64,000 bases of DNA, from contig JADWOT020000006.1 of NCBI GenBank assembly GCA_036345935.2, positions 6,910,869 to 6,974,868 on the forward strand. Reading direction: 5' to 3'. The stretch is from Taenia hydatigena (taxonomy: Eukaryota; Platyhelminthes; Cestoda; Cyclophyllidea; Taeniidae). This document shows positions 13,201 through 26,300 of this stretch, piece after piece; position 1 is the stretch's first letter, and each line of letters begins with the position of its first letter. The translations under genes and the position numbers were made by a program. The notes under the pieces were generated by a model. The model searched no databases. It was not told the origin of the DNA and worked only from the letters and a program-made list of their open reading frames with translations.

Positions 13201-14398
13201 TTATAAAGTATGGGCGGTAGGATTCCTTATTGTTTCAAACCGATTCACCTTTACCGGGGATAACGCTCGTTTTCGCTTAACTCAGTCAAAAATATCTACC
13301 AAGCTGAATATCATTTACATCCCCTTCACTTGATTCGCTACCCTATTCTGAACTATCTTCACTCATTCGTTCATTCATTCATTCAGTCATTCAACAAATC
13401 ATAATTCTGTTCCTTGAAATGCCATCAACAGCGGAGATCACCTTGAAACCCAATGAAGCATTTTGCATTTCAAATAGATGGAAGTATTATTAACCATTCA
13501 TTGATAGTGCTCAAAATGGGTTGATGCTTTGGGAACTGCAGTCCAACAAAATACGATTAAATATCTCACTAGCTCGCTTATCTCTTTACAGCTTAAAAAT
13601 CGTACTGATAAATCTCGCCACACCCCACATCCAAAACACCGACAATGAACCATACATTGGCACCATTTTTTTCCTATCGCGATGGATCTTTAGCAGTGGC
13701 TACCTTTCCTCACTGACAGACTCCTCTACTCATTCATTCCCTTTACCCGCGGCATGGTAAAGGCGAGTGCACTGGAGGCGGCCGATGAAGTACCAAAACC
13801 ATCGATGAAACGAATACGCATTAAGGATGGCGACAGTTTCGTCCTCTCCTGCCCCTTGCGCGGCACTGTTCACTCGCCAATTTCCTGGTTTCGCCTTCCT
13901 ACCAGCAAAAGTGAGACTAGTAATCTCACCGCCACTGCACTCATGGCAGGCGCGTTTGGCGCCTTCGGAACCCCATCTGGCTGGCTGGCCTTCCACGCGG
14001 AACAGGTGAACCTCTCCACCCTACTGACGAAGACGCGTGGTAGGGTGCGCCTCGACCCTGCATACCATTTGATTTACGCCGAGGCTAAGTCGGCCAGTGA
14101 TGCTGCGGTGGACAGCGAGAGTGGACGTTTGCCCATCTTCCGTCTGGCCTGTGTGCATGGAGATGCTCGTGGCAGCAACTTCAAGTGGTCCGATTGGACG
14201 GGAGTGCTCACGGTGGAGACGATTGTGCGGTGGTCACAATTAGAGGTTATTACGGGTCTGAGTACTGCGGTAGCCGTTCTTATGCCTGCATTTCTTTCAC
14301 TCGCGACTGTCTGTATGGCTGTTAAGTGCCTGGTGGATGAGAGGAAAGCTGCTATGCGAGCTGCTGCAGCAGGGAGAAACCAAAGACCCAAAATATAA
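10222..14398 (+). CDS. Two-Ig-domain type I membrane protein, FAM187-like
   Basis: Four exons join in phase. Exon 1 is 10222-10544 and holds the start, with a leucine-rich signal peptide at residues 9-22. Exon 2 is 10806-11250, exon 3 is 12100-about 12483, and exon 4 is about 13763-14398 with the stop. Exon 2 carries the Ig V-set signature DTGIYTCMYRG. Exon 3 starts with a WGPWSSCVPC segment followed later by MRVGTCYARM, resembling the Trp/Cys linker of FAM187 proteins. Exon 4 has a second Ig-like domain (SFVLSCP, ISWFR) and one membrane helix (VITGLSTAVAVLMPAFLSL) before a short basic tail. The predicted length of about 595 residues is longer than vertebrate FAM187 as I recall it. The exon 3/4 boundaries are the weakest. 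The protein probably acts at the cell surface as an adhesion or receptor-like molecule, ligand unknown. Other Ig receptors cannot be excluded. Confidence 0.6.
13360..13393. repeat. (CATT)n microsatellite
   Basis: Imperfect tandem CATT/CGTT units (TTCATTCATTCATT) lie in the last intron of the Ig-domain gene. Confidence 0.6.
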
Positions 14399-14399
14399 A

Positions 14400-15600
14400 C
14401 GACTGGTTGCAGTATACTCTCTGGATGTGTGCGACATGTTAGACCATTATCGGTCATAACTATAATTAACAAGAACAGTAAATGAGCTCAAAAGATATGG
14501 TTTTGACCTCAAGAGCCAAATGATTTACAAACAGTACTTATGTAGCTGTAATCCCCTTGTAGAGAATATTATTCTGGCAGTATTTATTCATAACGAAGCC
14601 TTTAGTGCGGTAAACATTATCGAGGTAGAGATGCGTAAAAACTTCTAGTCACCAACACGAATCGCTATTTGTGGAATTTTAAGATTCATAGAGAAAATTG
14701 TACTTGCCATTTCTACGTACACAAAGTTGCACTGCTTAGCAGACCTTTGGACCGATCTCACGAGAACAATAAAGGGCAGTGAATGGAATTTTCACAGTCT
14801 GTATATACGTTTACATACCTAACAAGAAAACCTGTTTTCTGTGAGCTTATGTATCTCGCTTGAGGCAATGGAGAATGTTATTTATTTAGAAAATAGTTAC
14901 TAAAAAGGGAAGTTAAGTCGAAACTCAAATCGTGATCGTCTACCATGTTAGCAAACAGATAAATGAATGATCGCCAAGACCCCATTCTACATTTTCGTCA
15001 GTGTTCAACCCAACCATGTCTTTGAAGGAAATACCATTACTGTTTCAAGGGTCCTAAAATTTAACGAACTCTTCTTTTTAAACGACAAGTTTGCTCATGT
15101 GGGTTCCTCTGTAGCAGGCTGTACCAGATGAAATGCATTCCCCAAAAATGGTTGCAACTAACGGGAGTAAGGTGACGAGCCACTCACAACTGGCATCTAA
15201 GCCAAACTGGATCCAAAAGATCGCGAAACGCACATCCTTGAAGGCACCAAAAAGTGCATAACACATGAGACAACTATTCACGCTGCTAACAAACCGGTAG
15301 GTAGGGTCAATTTTACCCAAACATCAGCAGCTACTCATAAATGAAAGGGCCGGACATCAATGGAAAGGAGCGCGGAGTAAGTTCCATCTCCAAAGGGATG
15401 ACATTGACAGCGAAGGCTCTGAAAGTTACTGTCTACTCAGTAGATCAAATGACCGCTCTCTGCATAAATAATGCTCATAACTGCATTTAGCAGCTTACGG
15501 ATGATTGACATTTATTTGTCCTGGCTGATACAAAAAGCGTAACCATAATGCAATCTCTACACATAGTGATCGTTACAAATGCAGCTCTTGAAAACATGTG
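14400..15600. other. Intergenic between convergent genes
   Basis: The region separates the plus-strand Ig-domain gene from the minus-strand SSRP1 exon. An AATAAA at about 14769-14774 could serve the Ig gene. I see no other gene. Confidence 0.5.
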
Positions 15601-15615
15601 ACCACTCTATCTCCA

Positions 15616-16450
15616 TTAATCACTCAAATCAGTCATGCTTCCACTGCCAACACTACTGTCTCCACGACGACCAGCCTTCCCTGCGGCAGAAACAGAAGAA
15701 GAGGATTCCGATTCTGATACGTATTCCGCGCTCTTGAAGGCCCCACCACCTCCGCTTTGTGAGGAGCTTACCCCTCCCGTCACCGTTTTCTTTTGCATCT
15801 TCGTAGGTGAGGTCTTCGTCTTTTTAACACTACTCTTCACCGGCTCTTCCAACTCCCCGGACGCGATCTTCTCCTTGTACACTCTCATATCACGGTCGTA
15901 TTGCTCCTTTAACTTGTCTGCCTCCAACTGGTACTTGGCCTTCTCCTCCGCACTTACAGTCTTCCATTTCTCTCCAGCCGCTTTGGCAACTTCAGCGACA
16001 CCAACAGAACCACCCAGACTCATCTTGATGTCCTGCCGGTGCTCATTAAACCAGAGAAAGTAGGCTGTCGGTGGTCGGGACGGTGCATTAGGATCCTTCT
16101 TTGATGTCTTTTTGCGCTCCTTCTTATCGCTCTGTCGCGGCAGAGGGGCCGCCTTTTTGGCTTTCTTCTGGCGCGGCGTAGAAGCGGATGATGAGGATGC
16201 GCTGCTGGCGGGAGTGCTTCCAGCAGCAGAGGAGGAGTCTGAGTCACTCGAAGATTGAGCATTGCTATCGTACTCTTCTGCGATGTCAGATTCGCTTGAA
16301 TTCATCTCTGGTGGGTTAAAGTCCTCGTCATCCTCATCGTCGTCGGAGAAGTCGGCGCCAGCAAAAGTGCCTGCCGCAGCCTCGGCAGTGCGCTCACGAC
16401 CTTCCGCCTTCACCTTATCTAAATAGGCGTCGTGCGACTCATCGGAGGAG
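15616..16450 (-). CDS. FACT complex subunit SSRP1, C-terminal exon (5' part in gap)
   Basis: SSRP1 pairs with SPT16 in FACT, the nuclear histone chaperone that opens nucleosomes during transcription and replication. This exon encodes about 277 residues. In order they are a DAYLDKVKAEGRE segment, an acidic stretch (DFSDDDEDDEDFNPPE), a Ser-rich linker, a basic stretch, and an HMG box starting KKDPNAPSRPPTAYFLWFNE with the conserved Trp at GEKWKTVSAEEK. A Ser-rich tail ends TDLSD and TGA-free TAA. The linker and domain order match animal SSRP1. The exon opens inside the run of N at 16451-16550, so its acceptor is not visible. The N-terminal PH/Rtt106-like domains are not on the minus strand from 16.55 to 21 kb. 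The gene is therefore incomplete in this assembly. Confidence 0.92.
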
Positions 16451-16550
16451 NNNNNNNNNNNNNNNNNNNNNNNNNNNNNNNNNNNNNNNNNNNNNNNNNN
16501 NNNNNNNNNNNNNNNNNNNNNNNNNNNNNNNNNNNNNNNNNNNNNNNNNN
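16451..16550. other. Assembly gap (100 N)
   Basis: Exactly 100 N interrupt SSRP1. A round 100-N run usually marks a join of unknown true size. The sequence just beyond (16551-16650) translates in frame but does not look like SSRP1. Confidence 0.95.
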
Positions 16551-16559
16551 AACTGTAAT

Positions 16560-18500
16560 TATTATTTCTTCTCGAAGCCACGTAGCGTCGAGAATTGACA
16601 CAACATGTGGAATGCAGATTTTGTGTCCTTGACTTGCCGTGACTATCCATCTGTGATATGATTCAAAACATGTATGATGGGGTGTTAAGGTGTGCTCATT
16701 GTTTGCTGAAGAACCAATCTTGATTGTCAAAACTGAGATCAAATGTCTCAGGATGAGGTGCTGATAGGCGCCATTGCGCTGATAAGTAAGGAAAGGCTAA
16801 CCTCAAAAACAGCTTTTGAAAAGAAATTTCTGCACAGCTTGTGATTTTATTATTCAAGTTAGGCTAAGCCATGCAATGTGTATCCGCGCATAGCCTAGAA
16901 TTTATTCGCATGCACAGGACGATCCAAGTGCAGAAAAAGGCCTTCTTTAATTTCAAAATAAAAATGGCTGGTTCCTAGTAGAAACTTTAATATTAATAAG
17001 GGGCGATTGCAGTTATGGTTGTTAGAATTACTATGGCGAAAGATTGAAGCACTGATTCGCGACCTGACGCAAAAGGAGAAAGGTCGAAGTGGAGTTGGGG
17101 TGGTTTTCTGGATTGGTGTTTTTCGTCAGAGAACAATATTTGCGCGTAGAACACCAAGATCACGGGGACATTCTCCTTCTCTCATTTCAATTTTGCCTAT
17201 TTTTCCTCTTTCTTTTATTTTTGCTATGGTTTCCGATTCAACCAAAGCTTAAGTTTCGCTTGTCGATCTTTTGTGGCGCAGGCTTCAGTGATTTCATCAA
17301 TGAAGCATTACAAAGGCTAGCTGCATAGAGCCTGCTGATCCTCTCTTTTAGCATACAGTTTTGCATTTGGCCTGTCCCAACATCAGCAAAAGCTGTATAC
17401 CACGCTGATTCTCCTCATCGGTTCGGATTTTATTTATATCTTAAGTGGGCGCATTTAAGAACACTGAGAAAACCGATAACAGGATTGCTTTACGCTCCGT
17501 TCGTTATGCTGAAGTGTTGAGATAAGTTTTAGAACAGAAAAGATTTTAGTGATAGCTGCTTCAGGGCCCTTGAGACAAAGTGTACTTGCACAACTGTATA
17601 CGAAGCTGATCATGTCGCTCGGTCGCGGTGGACCCACTGAGCGGACTTTATAAATAGCTGGGTGTTGGAAGTGATGTTAATTCGACTAATGATTGTAAAA
17701 ATGATCATTCTCAAACCACTTGTCGAGAACTGCAACTTTGCATTTGCTTAGCTTTTGTGCTGGTGCTACTTCTCTTGTGTCTATGTTAGATGAATAAGAC
17801 CTCTCTGCCTTCCAGGCTTACTTACAAGTGTATGTGCCACTCTACTGCTGCCAATTGATTATAAAAAAGGAGCCTTTGCTTCCAGCACCCCCAATAAGCA
17901 ACTGTTGAGGCTGGAGCTGTAGTTCTCAGCGTTTAGCCTGTCTGCCATTAGATTCAGTATAAAGTCTTTGCAAAGACGGTTGAGGTACAGTGAGGGGGAG
18001 TGGCAGAAAGAATTCATCTTGGGGGTAAATAGAGGTAAGGGTCTAACTGTGTGAGGCATTTACCCCAACTTCTACTAGTGATGACTTCTTTTTAAGAAAT
18101 CTCTCCTTTTGGAAAGTACTAAATAACACTTGAGAGGATAATTCGAGTTCATGCTTGCCTAAGTTGTGTTACGCGAGTCGAATCAGCCTTCTGTTCGTTG
18201 CAATCTGAACAGTGCTAATCAACTGAATCGCGCAATGCTACGATGCTGTGAAGAATCGGGAAATCGTAAAGATGTTGCATTTGTTTTGCACAGCATCCAT
18301 GATTGTATTAGTGGAATGCGAGACCATTGATTCTACGCGTCAACTAAGTGGTAACAGTAGAGTAGAATTATCAGGCAAAGGGCTGTTGTAAAGGCATGCA
18401 GTTATGCAGGGGTAGACAATGAAAGAACTACTTGCTAGCATAAAAGGAGCTGTACGCTGTTTTTGCAGTGAGGAGTTGAGTAAGAGCTGTTCCGTTTGCT
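16560..18500. other. Intergenic, no supported gene
   Basis: Small frames at 17007-17330 (plus) and 17455-18059 (minus) lack splice context and family features. The rest of SSRP1 is not seen here. Confidence 0.45.
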
Positions 18501-18515
18501 ATTCGTCAGTGGCGC

Positions 18516-19293
18516 AGAAATCTACTGTCCGCCGTTAACTGCAACTTCGCCTCTATTTTGGGTGTTCTGCGATGCATTCTGTACAGCAAAAGCTAATTTC
18601 CGATTCCTCCATTATTTAGACTGTGGTATTGCGAAATGAAGTGTAAATTTAAGAGAGGTTTGCCAAGGCAATGCCTGTGAGGTAGAGCACCCAATGGATT
18701 TTAGTTAGAAACTAACAAACTCGCAGTCAAAAGTATGTTTCGAAGAAATGGGTATTTATAGAGGCAAAGTTGGCGAGTGAAACGGAGCACAGGCAACACA
18801 AATTATGAGTGCAGACTATTATGAGGTTCAAAAGAAAGTGTTGGTGCAATTATTTCTACAGAAAATGCAAGAAACTAAAATTATAAGGAGCTTATAATTT
18901 TTCTTACACTTTTGACGATGCAATAGCATTTCAAAGGTTCTCTGAGGCATTAAGCAAATCAGACAGCGCAGATCCATGATTGCTAAAGCACGTTGAAAAT
19001 CGAAAAAACGGGGTCCAAAGTCGAGGTGTAATTCATTTGATTCAACCCATTGCTACCCGATTTTCTGCTGTTTGGACTGAAGCAGAAGATGTTGCACTCA
19101 AAATATTTTATTTATCAATAGGTTGACACTTATTCGTACTCAAATACAAACCTTTACTTGTGTACGTATTCATATGCACGAAAATGGATGCTCATGAAGA
19201 AGTGTATCCATTATGGTCGTGAGCCAAATACACAGGCTCTGCGATGACGCTTCTCAAAGAAGCGAGGCACACTGTGCATCTATAGACGTGCAT
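18516..19293 (-). pseudogene. Decayed C2H2 zinc-finger array, copy E
   Basis: Four blocks match, in order and spacing, the finger exons of copies A and B. Block a (19293-19209) keeps CTVC but has Tyr in place of the first zinc-binding His, and its donor GT is GA. Block b (18982-18908) keeps an exact 75-nt length, the acceptor and donor GTAAGA, and CLIC. Block c (18815-18729) keeps CCLC and a His, but its donor GT is also GA. Block d (18620-about 18516) keeps CCTEC but has two stops, one from CAA to TAA at the exon start. Flanking homology continues to about 19.5 kb. It is an old paralogue that can no longer encode the array. Confidence 0.7.
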
Positions 19294-19599
19294 TTTGGTG
19301 AAAAGAATGCCGAGTTGCGCAAAATCCTGCAGAAGAGCTTAAGATGGATTCAACGGATAAGCAAAAGGGCCTTCTGTATGTGTCCTCAATATTACATGTG
19401 GCTAATACGCAGAGGAGCGGTAGTCGCATGCAGGGCCAAAATGATGAGCGATGTAGGAATGCGTTTAACGTTTACGGAAGGGATGAGAAGTTGCTCTCCG
19501 AGAAAGGTCTTTTACCATACCGGGCATTCTCGACGACTATACTCTAGCATCTTTGAAACAAAGCACCATTTCTTTTGCCAGCAATGAGCAAAAACTCTT

Positions 19600-21367
19600 T
19601 ACAAATCCATAACGCATGGGCATGAAATAATAGGTTTTGAGCTAGCGCATCAAGTAGGACAAAGCCTTTTATTATTGAAGATGTCTGATCCTCTCACTTG
19701 CTCTACACCCATTGTTAAATTTAGCTTATCATTATTCTATGCAGTTGCTTCACTAATCCTGTTAATGGGACATGGCAAAGAATAGTTTCTACAAAACCTG
19801 TGGGTCTACTTTTTAAATATATGCTAGTTACTCAGTGTGACTTTGCCTTGCCGATTCTCAAGCATACAAATGATGGGTACGTTGACGAGATGGCTTTAGC
19901 AATAGAAAAGCATTTGTTGGACATCAGCAAATACGACTAAGTGAGATCACAAAAATGCGCAGGAAACCGAGCAAATATCTTAACCAAAAGGAGCTCACTG
20001 AGTAAAATGTTGCGACTGAGTTTGGTTGAGAGGGTAAAACTCGATCGGCAGCCCTAATTTACGAATTGGCTAATAGGATCGCTAAAATGTGTAAGTGCTA
20101 ATTTTCTGGTGCATCAAATGCAGCGCTCTCATCAACCCATTGCGAAGAGGTCAGATGCTAAGATTACTCGTTTAGGAATGTGCAGTCAGAGAATTTAATG
20201 TCGAGACTGCTTATTGTCAAGCTCGATATAAGCCCTTGGTAAAATTTGTCTTCAAATAGCGCGAGGAAGAGAGAGGAAATCCCTGCATAAAGACTTAAAC
20301 GTGAGAGAAAAATGTTCCAATCCTCTCTAATAGTGATCTCTCTTAAGTGAACTTTCCAGCTGAAGAATGCTGAGCAACAGTCAACAGAGTCGTTTAAGAT
20401 CAGAGGAGGAAGAAGAGGGGACGGTGACAAAGGAGGTGGGGGCTGATAAGTTAGGTGATGTCCGGTCCAACGGGTGGAGAGGGATTTCACGTTAGCGCTA
20501 GTCGTGATTGCCTCGAAATAAGTGCTGGTATTGGCTGTGGCGGAGGTGGCAGTGTTATGGTTTGGGGAGTTTTACGTCCACTTGCACGTACAAAGATATC
20601 CGCGGAGAGGAATTGCTCAAGCCGCGTATGTGCTACAGTTGCTGCAAGTGATAAAGCATGTGAATCAGTGTAACACTCGTACACATTGAAGAGGCTTGTT
20701 GCTATTTGGTATTTATGTGACTAGCGATGGTGGCACGAAATGACAAGTACACCTCTTAGCTTTCCAATGCTCGTGAAACAGTCAAATTGCCAAAAATGAG
20801 TACTAAAGTTGAGGTCAAGTATCTTGTTGCTTGCATGGAATCTTGGTGACTAGTGCGTTGGCTCGTGGGTGTTTTTCTCACACAACCGACTATTATGCAA
20901 TGACCGACCCCATAAGTTGATCAGAAGGGGGTCAGGGAGGAGGCTCGGGGTAGGATTGCGGCCATGTTTATCTCTCGGTATCAGAAAGGGGACTACTTTT
21001 AACCTCTCTCATTGCACCATGGCAAAGTGTGCTCTCTTCTGGAGTAGGTCATTAATCTTAAGCCCCACTGCATGCACTATGCATATTCCATCCTAGTGTT
21101 GTCTTCTTTAGTCTTCAAAGTGGCTCCAGGACAACAATGCTCATTTGTACAAAATATTACACTTCTGCAGTAATTTACGCCCGTGACCAGTAATGATTTT
21201 GTCCCAAACATTTCGCCATATATTTCTTTGATCTAGCCAGGGCTGTAACTACCAATTAACTTGAGGAAAAAGCATGAGTTTCTTACGAATCTTTGCTCGC
21301 ATTTATAATAAATTGCCTATACCTAAGTTCTGGAACCAGTTAACTAGGCTACTACCACAAGCATTTT
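19600..21367. other. Intergenic, no supported gene
   Basis: Only short unconvincing frames are present. The stretch lies between old copy E and the left boundary of duplicated block A. Confidence 0.45.
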
Positions 21368-22549
21368 GTCACGATCGTGCCAGTGTCACAATTCTTGCAC
21401 AACTTTTGTTCAATTAAGCATGCAAGGCGGATGAATGTGAAGGTTGTCTTACCTGTTTTAGCGCCTCCTTTCACTTTATCATCTTCGCTGAATCCCTTCT
21501 TTCTATTGTCTCCTGATCGACACACTTCTCGAAGCCTACTACCTCTTGATGACCGCCCTAAGCGTTTGCAACAGTATCGCCCAACATCTAAGCTTTATCG
21601 TCGCGTCTTAAGCGTCATTGTTCTCTGCTACGATTCCAGTAATTATAATACCACAGGGGTACGGCAAGTACCTCAGCGACTGGTGAAGGACTAGATTACA
21701 CACACTTGACAGTACATTTTTTTTGCACACGCAATTGTTGATAGATATAGCCATGATGTAAAGGTTGAAAAAACTGGCCACATCAATGTGTGCAGTAAAA
21801 TCCTGAGAGCTTTATTGTTCAATTTTATTGGGCAATTTTTGCTTGTGTCGTGCTGCATTCTACAACCCCAAAAATTGGCGATGACACGCTACACTCATTC
21901 CAATGCGTTGTGAATTTTCGAACCTTTGCCTCAACTTTCCAAACTTTTGATGGAATTTTACTCTTGCATGTAACAGTGACCAGAATAAAAACAACAGCAG
22001 TAGTAATTGCACTATTTCTGTCTTAAATCAAGCGCATGCCCACTCGCAGAGCACATAGCTAAGTCTCCATCCATAGGTGGTAAGTTGAGACATCTCGTTG
22101 GAGAACTCTAAAAGGCGAACAAATAACTTTGGTTATCGCGCCTGGAAGTACATGCGCATTCAAGAAAATAAATAGCGGCTTATAAATGCACGCTCAACTG
22201 TCGCTAATGTGGCGCTACTGTCTAAACTACCGACGCAGTATGATGCAGCGTAGTGTAATGCAATTGGCTTCACACAGTCAGACCGCCCTTCCCTATAGAA
22301 TTCTTAATGAGCTACACATTCAAGATCTGCGCATCAAACACTCTTGCCCTACCAAAGCATTATTTTAAAGTAAAAAGTTAATATCTCAACGTGGACATCA
22401 TTTTAAAACTTACCGATTTTGCTCACATAGCTGCGTATGTCTGCATTCCACTAAACACATCGCACCAAATGCCTGCGAAACAGAAGATATTAAGGCGTTG
22501 CAGCAAGTGCTCATCACAGTACAAGTCTGATTTTCGAAGAAATACTTAC

Positions 22550-23345
22550 GATCATGATGTGAGCGCACATGATCGAGCATCGCTTCAAGCGTCGGATGTC
22601 CTGCAAGGCATTCTATACAGTAAAATCGCATTCCTGAATTTGCCATTCTTTGAGCTACAGCAATGTAAGATAAGACACAAGTTTAGAAGGATTTAGTGTG
22701 GAAGACAAAAGCTACGGTTGAGGTGCAACACACAGAGAGGATCTTGACCAAGGGTTAACAGACGTTCACTCACAAATATGCGTTCCAATGAAGTGACTGA
22801 GAAGCATGGGGAAGCTAGCAAATCGAACGCGGCACACATGGCATACATTGTGATCCCGGACTATTTTAAGTTTTAAAATGAAGTGTTTTGACAAATAAGA
22901 GGGCACACGACAAAAATAAAGGAAAAATTTAGTAATTTTCCTTACATTTCTGATGCCACAAGAGCTTTCCGTAGGATCTGTGAGGCTTTTGGCAAATCGG
23001 ACAATGCAATGCCACGGTTACTAAAACGCGCCAAGCACACGTGCATTGAGGAGCCGATACTGGGATGCGCATTTCATTATTATTTAGATTAGAAAGGAGT
23101 TGTTTAACTTACTACAATTTATTTATTAATAAGCTGGTGCAAAATCGACAGGCATGGGCACAAATACTTATGCACAAATGCAGCAGTTTCTTGTGCACCT
23201 GCTCATTTGCACAGAAATACAGGCGCATGAAAAATGTATCAACAAATGAAAGACGCCTACCACGATGCTGGCGAATTAAGTGTGCAAGGCCTGAGAGGAC
23301 GTTTCTGAATAACAAACGGCACGATCTGCATGTGTAGCCAACCAT
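22550..23345 (-). CDS. C2H2 zinc-finger array A (four one-finger exons)
   Basis: Minus-strand exons are a 23345-23261, b 23020-22946, c 22860-22774 and d 22654-22550. Each is bounded by AG and GT. Exons b-d begin with two bases and end with one extra base, so every internal intron is phase 1 and the frame is kept. Each exon holds one finger: CRSC with HLIRQH (a), CPIC with WHQK (b), CHVC with HFIGTH (c) and CIEC with HVRSHH (d). Exons b and c match B exactly in length. Finger b has His where an aromatic residue is usual and spends its last His across the splice junction. Such arrays usually bind DNA in the nucleus; the target is unknown. Neither end of the gene was found. Confidence 0.6.
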
Positions 23346-26300
23346 CTTAAGGGATGAAAATGACAAGTTGTTCGAAGTCTTGCAAAAGAGCTTGTGGTAA
23401 ATTCAATGAGTGAGCAAGAGAACCTCCTGGATTTGTCCTCAATATTACGTGCGAATAAAATGCAGAGGAGTAGTCGACGTTATGTGTTTGGCCACAAATT
23501 TGCTCACTGTAGGCATGTGATTAAAAGTCGTCCTACTTCAAGTGCCTGGTTCCTCGTAATGTGCCTCAAATTGTCGATCAAGAAGGGCGCATTAGTGCAC
23601 TGAGAATTTTGGGATTTACATTTAGCATGCTTGACACAACTCCATCACTTCTCAACAGTAAAGTGAAAATAATCCTTCTCTAGCCTGTAAAGCATTAGGA
23701 TGATCCAAGGATTGTGAGCTGCGGTTAAAGTAATCCGAAATTTATGGCTGTTGTTTATGTATGGGAAAGATGTCTTTGCTCTATGCCCGTCGTAAACGGA
23801 CGCAACGTGTTGCACGCCGAATTCGGGTCCTCGACTGATTGTTACTTTCCATTTCTGGACTTACACACAACACTCTGGTTGTTCGAATATGAAATTTTCG
23901 TGCTAAGTCCTGCTTTCTGGTGGCCAGAGGCGAGTTCAAACGTGTATTCACGGCAGCAACTATACAGCTTGCTTACATAAAAGACTTTTAAACCGTGGAA
24001 GCAAATCCCACGCTTCAAAGTTCAGGTTGCTTTGAGTACACGATACGCTTTTTGGCGAGTGAGATGTGTACACGGAGAGGTAAAGCATGTCTCACTTCAT
24101 TGGACTGTTAGCAACTTAACCACTTAACTGACGACCTTATAGACGTGAAGTGTCAGGTTGTATTCATCTTACATTATGGTGGGCTAGGGTAAAATATAGG
24201 TAATTGGCGTCTCCAATGGCATCCATAGTAGACGTTATAGATGAGACAATCACCAGATTGGCTGTAATTGAATTTATCTCTTTTCCTTTCCCCCACTTTC
24301 GTATTTTCGAATATTTAGCCTCTCCTAACCATTCCTCACACAACAACATGACAGCAAAGATGGCACGCATTTTGATAATTTACTGCTTCACACTACTGAT
24401 GGATGCCAAGTGTTAGATAGTTGCTCCTCCTCTCTGCTTAGAGGAGTAAGTTTGACTTTGAAAAGAACGTGTGATGTTACATTGTATTTATTTGCAATCT
24501 GTATAAATGCTTGCGCTGGCCTTTGAATTGCATCCAACTACATTTGATTCGTTGGATACACAAGCGTTGACCTCAGCCGGTTGCTGATGGATTCAAGACT
24601 CGTCGTTTGCATCTTTGCCTCGCCTCTGTTAAGAATGTCTATTTTTGGATTCACTGCTCCTAAACTCAACAAAAACATAGTAAAACGAATAGTACGCTAT
24701 TTAAGCCAGATCCAATGCCTTGTGCGCTTATGCATGACGGGAGAGATTAGCCGCGATGATTGGATCACCTTCATCTTATAACGTCTTGTTGCTGTTTATG
24801 GTATTTCTCCAACAATTAATTCCTTAGGTCATTAGAAGATTGGTTAAGATGGGTTGCGTTTCTCCGCAAGAAGTCACTTCCCATCGTTTCATCAAATTCA
24901 TTTCAGCATTGTAATTTGGAACTTTTGACTTTGAGTACCAGTGGTAGGGAATGCAGAGACTTGAAGAGAAGTGATGCTATGGAGACTTTTAGAAAGGTCA
25001 TTCATGATCTATTATTAAAAGACACTTATTGAATTGACCTTTACGTTGATGGTCCAAGGAATGGCAACAGGCACATGACAACCTTATTACAGAGCGTCAG
25101 ACAAGCTCAAGCGGCATAGTAATGGCACGTTTTCCTTTGCCAAGCTCTCTAGTATCCCATCAAGTTATGCACACATCAAGCGCCTGACGCAACTGGTTCG
25201 CGAGTGTTTTGAAAACGCCGACGCACGTTAGTCCCGAGGCTCTCTTTATTTTCCATTAAATCGTAGCTACTCCCTACTTATGGCAAAATAACTGTAGTCT
25301 ATGGCACGCGCTGGGTAGGATTCATAAAACGCTCTTTTCTTATCACTTGGATAGCAAATCCTTACCACAACGAGACTAATGAAGCAGACCCATAACAATT
25401 TAGACCAAGCCACCGGCCTTCGTCGATTCACCAAAGTCAAGTTAACGTGTTGCCAGAAACGCTGAATTGTTAAAAGCGCAGCAATTTAGTGCCGTTATGC
25501 AGATGGGAGCCTAGGAATTGCCCAGAGAACTTTGGCAAATTTGTCAGTGAAGTCGAAGTAAGTCACTGTACCACCGCCGGCAGTCTGCGAGCTATGGGCC
25601 AAGTAAAATCCTATCCACCTGGGTCCTGTTAGCTAGCAGAGACGAGGGTGCTGTTCCATGCTCACATGCTTGAAAACTTTATATAAAGGCCCAAGACAAC
25701 TCTGCGACAAAATTTTGGAATAAAACAGCTAATGTTGTCCCAGTTATTGACAAATTTTTGACAGAGCAATAAACCATGGCTGTTGGGAATAGTAGAAGTC
25801 GCTTAAATCATGAAGTAAGGGCCTTTATAGATTATCTCGGCTGTGGAACGCTACGGTTTTCCAGCAGCAATGGATTTCAGAGCAGATGTCCTTTTGGGTT
25901 CGCATTCTTTCGTCAGTATCTCAAATTTTCTTGGCACCATGTGAAGTCATAATGGTTTGGCAGATGGCACATTACTGACGCACCGAACAATGCTCGTGCC
26001 AACGGACTCAGTTTTCTCATACATGATTAAAATATGCATAATAAGGGTCAACTATGTGGAGTGTTTCATTTAGAATGGCAAGATTACTAGGCTAATATCT
26101 GTTCAATGGTACATTTTCAGGTAACGCAAATTTGTGCAAGCGTACAGACAAAAGCTGCTACTTTTGGCAATGCTCCAGATAATTAAAATTTCCTGTTTCT
26201 GCTTGTTTTCCATACAAACGCTAATCCTTAAGTCTTGTGAGAATCATTTGCTAAGTTTTTGCACTAGTAAATTAGGGCAACCCACGAATGGCTGTGTAAT

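Noticed and set aside
16551..16650. Extension of the SSRP1 frame beyond the N gap
   Set aside because: The translated residues do not resemble SSRP1 and the frame through N is meaningless.
23394..23603. Plus-strand frame shared by A, B and partly E
   Set aside because: The minus strand of the same stretch has a finger-like SHVILRT pattern continuing the array, so a decayed minus-strand finger is at least as likely. I left it unassigned.
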